Made by a program: the position numbers and the translations under genes
The notes under the pieces: generated by a model
Told to the model about the DNA's origin: nothing
Database searches by the model: none
The model's input: only the letters and a program-made list of their open reading frames with translations
Origin: Rhodotorula mucilaginosa
Taxonomy: Eukaryota > Basidiomycota > Microbotryomycetes > Sporidiobolales > Sporidiobolaceae
Assembly: GCA_034406715.1 (NCBI GenBank)
Contig: CP137867.1
Coordinates: 1,178,001-1,242,000, forward strand
DNA: 64,000 bases
Direction of reading: 5' to 3'
Part shown: positions 54,801 to 64,000 of the stretch, piece after piece
Layout: each line of letters opens with the position of its first letter
How positions within the stretch are numbered: the stretch's first letter is position 1

Positions 54801-57800
54801 CGGCTCCTGAGCGGTATCGCTTCTTCCATGACAGGTGCCAGCAGGCGGCCTACGCGTTGATTCCTCCCGATTCGCGCTCGGCGCTTCACTACGCGATCGG
54901 TCAGCGACTCGCAGCGGCTCTGTCGGAAGACGAAATCCGAGAGCAGGTGTTCGAGCTCGTTCAGCAGCTCAATCACGGCGTCCGCATCCTCCGGACGACC
55001 GAGGAACGCGATACCCTGGCGCGATTCAACTACCTCGCCGGCAAGCGAGCAGTCGCGTCCACGGCTTTCGACGCTGCGCAGCAGTATCTCTTGACCGCGG
55101 TCGATTTGCTCGGGTCCGGCGCCTGGACCGAACAACATGCGCTCATGTCCGACATCATCGAACTCCTCATCGAGGTCGAATACAGCCTTACGTGAGCAGC
55201 TGTCACTGTCCCTTTTCCACGTCACAGCTGACAATGAAGGACTTCGACAGGGACTACCCTGCCGTCCAGGGATATGTGCGCACGTTCTTGGACCACGCAA
55301 ACGACCCAGTCGCCAAGCTCCGAATCTACGTCTACTCGATCCGTTCTGCGTCGGCCGTCGGCGATTCTGCTCAGGCAATCGAGATCGGGCGCCGGGCGCT
55401 CGCCAGTGCTGGTCATCGCCTGCCAGAGACTACTGAGGAGGCCGACGCCGTCGTGCAGGAGATCCGCGCTAGGCTCTCGCTTTCCGATGCACAAGTCGAC
55501 GTGCGTGTTATCCCGCATATTCCTTCGACTGGCACAGGGGCTGACACACCTTACGAGCAGGACCTTGTCCGTGCGCCAGTTCTGCAAGATCCAGTCGCAG
55601 CTGGCTGCCAAGCGATCCTTGCTGCTCTTGTGCCGCCTGTCTACTTCGTCCGGATTGACTTGCTCGGCGCCCTTTCGTCGATTTCGCTCGCGCTCAGCGT
55701 GACGCACGGTCTGGACCATTCTGGCGCGTTCGTGCTCACGCTGCATGCGGTCCTTGTCCGGAGCCGGTTCGGCAACAACGCCGAAGCCTTTGCGTACGGA
55801 CGGGCGGCCATCGCATTCTTTGAACGAACACGAGGCTCTCCGCTCGCGTGTCCGACCTACAAGGTCTACTCTTCGCACGTCGCGATCTGGACGCTCCCGA
55901 TAGACGCAGTGTTGGCAACCTTCCGGCAATCCATCGCATACGGGATGGAATATCGCGACGCCGAGTATCTCGGCTTCGGTACCGCCGAGTGCTGCGCGTA
56001 CAGCATGCTCTTCGGTGGCAATCTCGAGGCACTCAGCTCCGACCTCGACCGCTACGCCGTTCTTGTCCGCAAGTACAGGCACGAGCTGAGTTCGACGTGT
56101 AAGTGCCGCTCGAGTCAGGTGCCAGCGGAGACAAATACTGATCACGCGACCTTGCAGACATTGGCGTGGTGCAGCAAACCGTACTTTGCTTGACGGGGCG
56201 CGCGCTCGACCCCTGTGAGGTGGAAGGCGAAGCGTTTAGCGCTGCGGACCTGCAAATTTGCCGAGAACGAAAATGTAAGGTCAGCTTGAAAACGTCATCT
56301 TTTGCAAGTTGCTCACATGTTTCGTTCGGACAGACTCGCTCACGCTCCTCCTGACGCAAACTTTCCGACTGATGCTCGCCACTTTCCATCGCGATTCGGC
56401 GCGCGTCGAAGACTCCGTTCGGCTGGGTCGGGAGCACCTCGCTGGCGGACAAGGCCTGATCTTCCCGGTCTTTTTTCAGCTCTTCGAAGCCGTCGCACTC
56501 TACAAACGATTCGCCAGTTTATCGCCTCAGGAGAAGACGACCCTACAAAGCGCGCACACCTTGACGGCGCAGCTCGCTGCCGACCAGCCGCAGAACTTCC
56601 GGCCCCTCCAAGTCTGGCTCGACGCGGAGCGCGCCCTCGCTACTTCTCCGCCCATCGACGCGCTCAGCCAGCTTGACGCTGCGATCGACGCCGCGTCCGG
56701 GAGCGGGATGAGCTACATCGCTGCTTATTTGAACGAGGAGGTCGCCGCGTCGCTCACGAACCCGAAACTGGCTGCCGGGTGCGTCTCTTCCTCCTACACC
56801 TTAACAACTGTCGCTTGACTCTTGTTTGACAGGTACCTTCTCGAAGCGCATGCGCAATGGCAGTTCTGGGGGTGCAAGCCAAAGGTCGCACTCCTCGAAC
56901 GGCAATTTCCCTCGTACTTCCCTGGCAAAACTCCGGCGCCGCCCTCCACATCCTCGACGTCGATACCTGCGCTATCGACTGCCGTCTCGACCTCGCATCA
57001 CTGGCTCGGGTCTCGCTTCGCGGACCCTGGAGTCACGGCGAGCTCGAGACCTCCGCTGAAGCACAAGCGGTCCTCAACGCCATCGCACGAGACTCGGTCG
57101 CAGAGCAACTCCGGGGACCTCGACGGACATAGCCAAGGGCGCAGTACACTGTCGGATTCCGCCGCAAAGTCGTACCTTGCGACCGAGCTGGATCTCCGGA
57201 CGGTCGTGACGGCGTCGAACGTCATTAGCGGCGAGATCTCGGTCGACGGCGTCGTTTCCAAACTGCTCAAGCTCGCCCTCCGCATGGCTGGTGCCGAGTC
57301 CTGCCTATTAGTGCTGGACAAGAATGGTGTGCTCTGCGCCGAGGCAGTCGCGCGGTCCGACTGCGTCGACGTGGAACATTTGCGCCGGACGGATCCCATC
57401 GACCTTTTCCCAGATCGATGTGAGTGCAGCTCGGTGGTGGCCACTACGCAAGAGCTGACACACAGCACGACTTAACAGATCCCTGTGGCGTGATCAATTA
57501 CACCGCCCGAACGCAATCGCTCATTCTCAACAGCGTGGAAGCAGACGCCGTTCACGATTCTTACCTCGCCGATCGCAAGCCGAAATCGATCCTGAGTCTC
57601 GCCCTCGCCGCCCAGCAGCGAGTCATCGGCGTCTTGTACATGGAGAATGCGCAGACGTCGAACGCCTTTACCCCAGATCGGCTCGAAATCCTCTCGCTTA
57701 TTTCCGGACAAGCTGCTGCTACAATCGAAAAAGCCCGCCTCGTGCAGGACCTCAAGAGGATGAACGACGACCTCACCGCCTCTCAACGCGCTATCGAGAC

Positions 57801-59913
57801 GGCGAATCGCAACCTTGAGAACAAGATCGCGGAGCGGACTGCGCAGCTTCGCGACCAGAACCGCTTGCTCGAGGCCGAAATCGAACAGAAGGAGCACGCA
57901 CAAGCCGAGATGCGGGAGGCCAAAGACGTCGCCGAAGCCGCTACAGCCATGAAGTCGCAGTTCCTCGCCAACATGAGCCACGAGATCCGGACTCCCTTCA
58001 ACGCTGTCGTCGCGCTCTCGGGCTTGCTGCTCGACACCGCCTTGACGCCGGTGCAGACAGACTACGTTGAGACGATAAAGAATAGCGCACAAGAGCTTCT
58101 CGTCGTCCTGAACGACATCCTCGACTACTCGAAGATCGAACTCGACCACCTCGAGCTCTCCTTCGAGCCGGTGCAGCTGCGAACGGTCCTCGAATCGTGC
58201 CTCGACATGGTCGCCGAGAGGGCAGCGACGAAATCGATCGAGCTCGCTCTCGTGATCGAGGAAGGCGACATCTCGCTCATGGGCGATCTCGCACGGCTCC
58301 GTCAAATTGGGGTCAATCTGCTGTCGAACGCGGTCAAGTTCACGTCCGAGGGCGAAGTCACCGTCACTGCATCGTCTCGACCAGCCGAGCCCGACGAGCT
58401 CGGTCGTCCTCGGCGTTGGTGCTCGGTCGCAGTCAAGGACACCGGCATCGGCATCGCCAAAGACAATTTCGGCCGGCTCTTCCGCGTCTTTTCGCAGGCG
58501 GAAGGCGCCGAAACGACCCGCACGTTCGGTGGTACCGGTCTCGGGCTCGCGATCAGTCGCAAGCTCGCGCGTCTCATGGACGGCGATCTGGTCGTCGACT
58601 CGACGCTCGGGGAAGGATCGACGTTCACGTTCGAATGGCTGGCTACCTCGGCGACCAAGGCCGATCACGACCCATACGCCCCGTCCGCGAACCCAGACTT
58701 GGCCGGGAAACGCGCTCTCGTCGTTGACGAGAATGAGACGAGTCGGACCGTTCTCCGCCAACTCCTCACCTCGTTCGGCGTCGTCGCGGACGTCCCCGCC
58801 AACGTCAATGATGCGTACAGCATGGCCGTCGCGGCAGCTGACGCGTGCAGACCGTACGATGTCGTCATCGTTGACGCGTTTCTTCCCGCTTTCGGAGCGC
58901 AATTGCTGCTCAGGAGGCTTCGCCAAAAAGGGATGGACTTTCCTGCGATCGCGCTCACTCGCATGGGATCGCCCATCCACGACGGGATCCGACAACTTGA
59001 CTGCCGCTTCCTCATCAAGCCGCTGAAGCGGAATCGGCTGCACCACACCCTCCGAGCCGTCTTCCCGGCCGGCGATACTTCGCGCGTGGCTTCTCCCGCT
59101 CCGAATGCAGCAGCGGCGGCGGCGACCTTCCCGGCGACCCTCGCCAGTCGAAACCCGCTCACGATCTTGGTGGCCGAAGACAACCCCGTCAACGTCAAGG
59201 TCATCACGCATTTGCTCAAGCGGATGGGCTACAGCTGCGACATTGCGGAAGATGGCTTGGTGGCGACCGAGAAGGCCGCCAAGAAGCGCTACGACCTCAT
59301 CCTGTGAGTCTCAAGAGTGCTCTTCACGCAGCTCGGCCCTGCAAACTGACCCCTCGATGAGTTCAGTATGGACTTGAACATGCCGCGCATGGACGGGCTC
59401 GAAGCGACGAGGAAGATTCTCGAGAACGCCGAGAACGACGCTCACCACCGTCCGTACATCGTGTGCTTGACCGCGAATGCCATGACCGAGGACAGAGCGC
59501 GGTGCCTAGAAGCGGGAGCCGAGTAAGTCTCGTCTCCGGGGGTGGCCGAGAGATCCCTGAAGCCGATGACTGACATAGATCTTCTTCTTCATCACAACAG
59601 TGGCTACGTCTCGAAACCGATCCTCGTCCCCGACCTCGTCTCTGCTCTCAACGACGCTGGCGCGAAACGCACCAGCACGGCCGCGCCTGCGCCTCCTGCG
59701 CCTCTTGCGCCCGGCGGAGGCGGTGGCGGAGGAGGAGGAGGAGCTTCTCCCGGAGGGTTCGAACTCTCGAGCTTGAGACTCGGACGCGCGGCGCGGAGAG
59801 CTGGCTCGGTCTCTGGCCGGAGCACCACGAGCTCGAATACGACGGGTGGACAGGGTAGCAGTCCCCCGAGTCCGTCGCCTGAGCGGGCGTCAGAAGGCCC
59901 GGTCGCCCTTTGA
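51869..59913 (+). CDS. Class X hybrid histidine kinase (Mak2/Mak3-type) with N-terminal pseudokinase
   Basis: Roughly 2,400 residues, about ten exons. In order: disordered N-terminus; a Ser/Thr kinase-like domain (about residues 210-505) with [13 protein letters not shown] in place of HRD and FLHDFS in place of DFG, but with [20 protein letters not shown] intact; an AAA/STAND ATPase with Walker [14 protein letters not shown] (about residue 573) and Walker B LVLVFDDLQWS; a long helical TPR-like region to about 56.8 kb; a GAF domain (about 57180-57740); HisKA with [13 protein letters not shown] (phospho-His near 57979); HATPase with [16 protein letters not shown] and GGTGLGLAI; receiver 1 (VVIVDAFLP, about 58705-59070); receiver 2 ([31 protein letters not shown]); a Gly-rich tail. 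The S. pombe relatives sense peroxide and feed the Mpr1-Mcs4 MAPK relay. ATG 51869 is the first usable start. Confidence 0.93.
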
Positions 59914-60162
59914 CTGCAGATCTCGCATCGTTTGGTTTCCTCCCCTTATTGCTCTTATTGCCATATCACTTGTATACATTTTTTTGCAGATCGTCATATT
60001 CCCCCGCCGTCTGGCAACTGAGAGAGACCGACAATGAGTGTTTCCCGCACGAGAGCGAAGCAGCTCGGAAAAGGACGCGCGTAGGAGCAAGGGCCCAAAG
60101 ACTCTCCTCTTTTGAGAATAACTTGGTAGGAATTACAACAAGGACAGGGACGAAACCAGAAC

Positions 60163-61419
60163 CTAGGCTGCGAATCCTGGAGGGGGAGGCGGAGGCGGAG
60201 CGTGCTGCCCGTAAGGAGCGCCCGCCTGCATGCCAAAGCCGGGAGGAGGAGGAGGGATCCCCGCTGCGGCGTAGGCGTTCGGTCCGGTCATGAACCCAGG
60301 CGGAGGCGGAGGCGGTGGCGCCATCCCCATTCCCATCCCCATCGGCATCGGCATGCCCAACCCCGGCTGCGCGGCAGGGAACCCAGGCGGTGGTGGCGGC
60401 GGCGGAAGGATCCCGTTATACTGCGGCATGCCGGCGTACCCTTGCCCGGGCGGGGGCATCATCGGCGGTGGCGGCGGCATCGGCGGCGGGGCGCCGACCC
60501 CTTGCGGGAAGGCGTTGTTCTTGCGCGCCTGGGCGGCGAGCAACCGTTCGGCGGGGGTCCCGTGCCGTTCGCCCTTGCCGTCCTTTTTGAACGCGTACGA
60601 GACGGTGACGGGCTTGTTCATGAGGAATTGGCCGTTCATCGACTCGATCGCGGCGTCGGACGCTTCGAACGAGTCGTACGAGATGAAGCCGAACCCTTTC
60701 GAGGCGCCCGTGGTCATGTCGCGCGAGATCTGAGCAGTTGTTGTTTGAAAGTGTGGGGGGTATCGTAAACTGTCAGCGACGACGGTCGCGGCGGGGTCAC
60801 CGGGCCCACGTGAAGAAAGCAAAACTCGCCTTTGCGGGCTGGACTAGAGTTCCAAAGGCCATGAAGGTGTCGAAGAGCATGCGTTCGTCGACGTTGGGGT
60901 CGAGGTTGCCGATAAAGAGGTTGGCGCCAATGTCGAGCTGTTTCCGGTCACTCGAAGCCTGGGTGAGGGTGTGCAAGCGGTCAGCGCGTTTTCCCCGCGT
61001 GCGACGTCAGTCCGAGGAAGGAACTTGCCATGTTGACTCGGATCGGTTTGCCAAAGAGTTTGATCTGGTTCATGATCTTGCAGGCATAGTCTGCGTCCTC
61101 CTCTGTGAGAAACTCGCAAAAGCCGTACCCTTGGTGGGTCATCGAGATGCGGTCCTTTGGCAAGTGGACGTTGACTGTGCCGACCAGGGATAGTCAGTTC
61201 AGTCTGTTTCACTCTACTAGGACAAGAGTGTCACGCACCGACTGGGCCAGCCTGGAGCATGAGTTCCCACACGAGGGCGTCGGTCACTCGCTCGTCGAGG
61301 TTGCCCTGCAGAGAGGGGAAGGGGGTCAGTCGACTGGCGCACAAGAAGGTTGCCTATGCATCAAGACTGACGACGTAGACTGTGGACGCCTGGTTGCGCT
61401 CTTCTGGCTTGCTCGCCAT
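60163..61419 (-). CDS. SF3B4: Splicing factor 3b subunit 4 (Hsh49/SAP49)
   Basis: U2 snRNP SF3b subunit that contacts pre-mRNA near the branch site. ATG 61417-61419 gives [80 protein letters not shown] and PIRVNMAS (RRM1); then [48 protein letters not shown] and [20 protein letters not shown] (RRM2), with [16 protein letters not shown] after it. The C-terminus is Pro/Gly/Met-rich (PPPPPPPGF repeats), ending [13 protein letters not shown], as in SF3B4. The stop is at 60163-60165. At least five introns. Divergent from RRP45. Confidence 0.95.
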
Positions 61420-61770
61420 GGCCAGCAGTCGAGGGCAGGCGATTCAACGAGAGAGAGAGAGAGAGAGACAAGGGTGGGTCGCGGTCTCTTGTACGCTGTC
61501 GTCTGTCTCTGCAAAGCAAGAGCAGCGCGAGCAGTCTAAAGTGTTTGAAAAAGACGAGAACCGAGATCGACCTCTTCACTCTTGACCTCGATCGCATCAA
61601 TCCAGACACGCTCTCGCACATTGAAAGCCAGGCTATAGACTGCCAGAGTCGGGACACGCTCGTCACTACCGACCCTCGCCTCTCCAAGCCAGTCCGCTCG
61701 TCAAACCCTCAATCCTCCATCTCCAAAGTAGCCCTCTCTCGACTCCGAACCTCGACAACAAGCAAGCAAG
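61420..61770. promoter_or_regulatory. Divergent upstream region of SF3B4 and RRP45 with (GA)n tract
   Basis: 351 bp; holds a GA dinucleotide repeat at about 61449-61468 near the SF3B4 start. Both genes act in RNA processing. Confidence 0.4.
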
Positions 61771-63020
61771 ATGCCGCGAGAAGCCGACCCGTCCATCAAC
61801 GAGTCCGACTTTGTCCACTCGTGCCTCCGAAAGGGGATCCGCCTCGACGGCAGGGGCATGTACGACCTGAGAAAAGTCCAGCTCAGGTTCTCAGACCAAC
61901 TCGGCTGGGTCGAGTGCAGGCTCGGACAGACAAGGTCAGTTCTGACACGCACACACACACATATGCGCAGGCGAAGAAGAGTCGCTGACCGTGTGTGCGC
62001 TCGCGCAGAGTGATCGCGCAAGTGTCGGCCGAAGTGGTCAAACCGCTCTCGGATCGTCCCTATGAAGGCTTTGTCAACCTCACGACCGAAATCAGTCCCA
62101 TGGCGAGCGCAGTGTACGAGGCCGGAAGGTCAGTCAACACCGGCTCGCCGGCTTGGCGAGGAGATCCGCTTCGAAGCGACCTTCAAGAGACCGGCGACGC
62201 TGACTCTCTCTCTCTTTTCGAGGTGTGTCATGCAGGGCTAGTGAAGATGAAGTTCTGATGACCCGGTTACTGGAAAAGGCCCTGCGGAGAAGTAACGCCG
62301 TCGACCGGGAAGCGCTCTGCATCGTGGCGGGACAAAAAGTGCGCGACCTCCAGATTTCTCCTCCTCATCTCCAGTCGCTGACACTCGCTTCTCCGGTGGC
62401 CCAGGTCTGGTCATTACGGATCGACGTGCATTTCCTCGACGACGAAGGCAACATGCTCGACTGCGCTTCCATCGCGGCCATGACGGCGCTGCGACATTTC
62501 CGGAAACCGGACGTGACAGTCGTTGGCGAAGAGGTGACAATTGTACGTCTCTCCCTCCTCACCCGACTTCCCTTTCTAGCCCTCTGTTCCGGGTTCTTTC
62601 GCTGACATTGAACATCACTCCCTGCGCAGCACTCTATGGCAGAGCGAGTACCGGTACCGCTTGCGATTCACCATTCTCCCATGTGCCTGACTTTTGCCTT
62701 CTTTGGAGACGAGTGAGCACTCTTCAAATTCGATCTTGTCTATGTATTCCGCTCACTGTGAACCATTATCCCTATCCAGCTCGCTGGCCGTGCTCGACCC
62801 GACGCACCTCGAATCGCTCCTCTGCACCGGCACCCTCACGGTCGCGCTCAACTCTCAATCCGAGATCTGCGTCCTCTCGAAACAGGGCGGCGCACCTTTA
62901 CCGGCTGACGAGGTCATGCGCGCGGTCATGATTGGAGTGGAGCGCGTGAGGGAGGTGGACGAGGTGGTCAAGGCGGCGCTCGAGGCCGAGAAGAAGAGGA
63001 GGGTCGTCGAGGTCCGGTAG
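61771..63020 (+). CDS. RRP45: Exosome core subunit Rrp45 (EXOSC9)
   Basis: RNase PH-fold subunit of the RNA exosome ring. It reads MPREADPSINESDFVHSCLR, KGIRLDGRGMYDLRKVQLRF, GWVECRLGQTRVIAQVSAEV, KPLSDRPYEGFVNLTTEISP, MASAVYEAGRASEDEVLMTR, LLEKALRRSNAVDREALCIV, AGQKVWSLRIDVHFLDDEGN, MLDCASIAAMTALRHFRKPD and, after more introns, MAERVPVPLAIHHSPMCLTF, then LLCTGTLTVALNSQSEICVL, SKQGGAPLPADEVMRAV. The C-terminus is a charged helix. Like other Rrp45 proteins it lacks the extended C-terminal tail of animal EXOSC9. Seven or so exons, all joints in phase by eye. Confidence 0.95.
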
Positions 63021-64000
63021 GCCGGCCGGGGTGTGAACCACTTTATCTAGAGGTCTGTGGAGTTCTTTTGTCCGTGCCAGGGCGCTCTTCTCCCCCCTTC
63101 CGAGGCGTGTACGACTGGACAAGCGTGGATTGCGCCCCGCTGGCCAATTTCGCTCAGAAGCAGAATCTCCTCTCTGTCTCTCTCTCGGGGCATTTCTGCC
63201 TCTCTGTTCAAGAATGCAGTCGGGCACTTTATCCACATGGCCCATGCCCGCCAAGCTATTGCGCTTAACAGCGTACCACGCGGGCGCCTTTGACGCGAGA
63301 GCAAAATTCGCTGCTTCTTGCGAGAGAGAGAGAGCGCGCTAAACACGCGCATCTTTCTTTCCGGAGCACTCTGCTCGCTTCCAGTCCGGTCACTCCTCTC
63401 CTTTCCCTCCCTCTTTCTCTTTGGCCTCTCAAGTCTGAGAGTCTTCATCCGGCACGAACCCCTCGGGTCACCTGGCAACAGTCGTATCCGCCCTCGCCTC
63501 ACGCCTCCGAGAGTGGTCATTCGCGTCGGTCGCACCGCCTCGTCTCGGAAACCACACGACACAGCAGTCCTTGGCGGCGTTCGGTTCGATACCGCAGAAT
63601 CGCCCGTCGTCAGCTTCAACTACAGCTCCTCTACACATTCAGCCCGGCGTGCGTCTACCTACAGGCCGCTTCGTCCCTCCCCTCTGATTGGCTTGTCCGC
63701 GGACAAAATCGAGGCCGCTTCTCGATCACCTTTTTTCGAAGGCCAAGTTCATCAGCCTTGGCTCCCCGCACTCTCTCTCTTGTCGTCGTCCAGTCATCAG
63801 CTCGTCATCACGCATCAGCACGCATCCAGTCCAGACAGGCATCGACAGTACAAAGGCATTCAGGAGCAGTCCACCCACATTCGACGCAGGTGCGCAACTT
63901 CAGCCACGACCCCTAGCATAGGCCGGCCCTTGGTGACGAACAACCCCGTCGATCAAAACCTCGACAGCAACACCGCCACTCGAATCCAGCTCGCACCGTA
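63021..64000. other. Intergenic and probable leader of a plus-strand gene beyond the window
   Basis: No gene is supported. From about 63350 the plus strand is strongly pyrimidine-rich and contains an inverted CCAAT box (GATTGG near 63687), as in red-yeast promoter and 5' UTR sequence. An ORF reading to 63916 has Ser/Arg-rich composition without domains. Confidence 0.35.

Noticed and set aside
57472-59211. 579-codon open frame on the minus strand
   Set aside because: It is exactly antisense to the GAF/HisKA/receiver exons of the histidine kinase; the plus strand has clear catalytic motifs and the minus reading has none.
63290-63916. 208-codon open frame near the right end
   Set aside because: Ser/Arg-rich, follows a pyrimidine-rich strand bias typical of leaders; no domain.

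Overview
The window is nuclear DNA of a GC-rich basidiomycete, most likely a red yeast of the Microbotryomycetes (Rhodotorula/Sporobolomyces type). The evidence is dense genes on both strands, many introns of about 60-90 nt with GTNNGT donors, CTGAC/CTAAC branch sites and NAG acceptors, strong third-position C/G, and a fungal gene set (class II DAHP synthase, Ste23, Cmr1, Gid4, a class X hybrid histidine kinase). No CRISPR array, phage, operon or confident tRNA/rRNA gene is visible. Coding regions below run from start to stop codon and include introns that were inferred by eye.

Left part (1-22 kb): a DHX35-type DEAH helicase (3' end outside the window) lies head to head with mitochondrial tryptophanyl-tRNA synthetase. 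Then come class II DAHP synthase, a tandem CCCH zinc-finger protein, a Doa1/PLAA-like WD40-PFU protein that has no room for a PUL domain, an insulysin-type M16 protease (Ste23), an F-box-like protein, STRAP, and a large CSC1/OSCA-type cation channel.

Rearranged part (21.8-27.6 kb): intact RPL22 (minus) and CBF5 (plus) are divergent. Around them lie broken second copies of the 3' ends of CSC1, CBF5 and RPL22. The layout fits two small tandem duplications followed by an inversion of about 3.9 kb (roughly 23245-27100). One inversion breakpoint cut the extra rpl22 copy in two; the halves now lie at opposite ends of the inverted block in opposite orientations and abut when placed on the intact gene.

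Middle (27.8-42.5 kb): SRP receptor beta, Gid4 with a very large insertion, an inositol-polyphosphate 5-phosphatase with a C-terminal membrane segment, an E2 ubiquitin-conjugating enzyme with two consecutive micro-exons (10 and 9 nt), a gene-poor 3.1 kb stretch, a small unknown protein whose first exon carries only the ATG, Cmr1, and Cks1 with an 11-nt micro-exon.

Right part (42.8-64 kb): a tandem pair of diverged paralogues of unknown function that combine a Mutator-transposase-like zinc-binding N-terminus, a disordered middle and a shared C-terminal helical domain. This is the best candidate here for something undescribed. Then follow a hemerythrin-like protein, a homeodomain protein, Mog1, a giant class X hybrid histidine kinase (pseudokinase, ATPase, GAF, HisKA, HATPase and two receiver domains), the splicing factor SF3B4/Hsh49, the exosome subunit Rrp45, and a pyrimidine-rich leader that probably belongs to a gene beyond 64 kb.

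Many neighbours are head to head with short shared upstream regions (DHX35/MSW1, STE23/F-box, STRAP/CSC1, RPL22/CBF5, SRPRB/GID4, CMR1/CKS1, homeobox/MOG1, SF3B4/RRP45), so bidirectional promoters are likely common in this genome.
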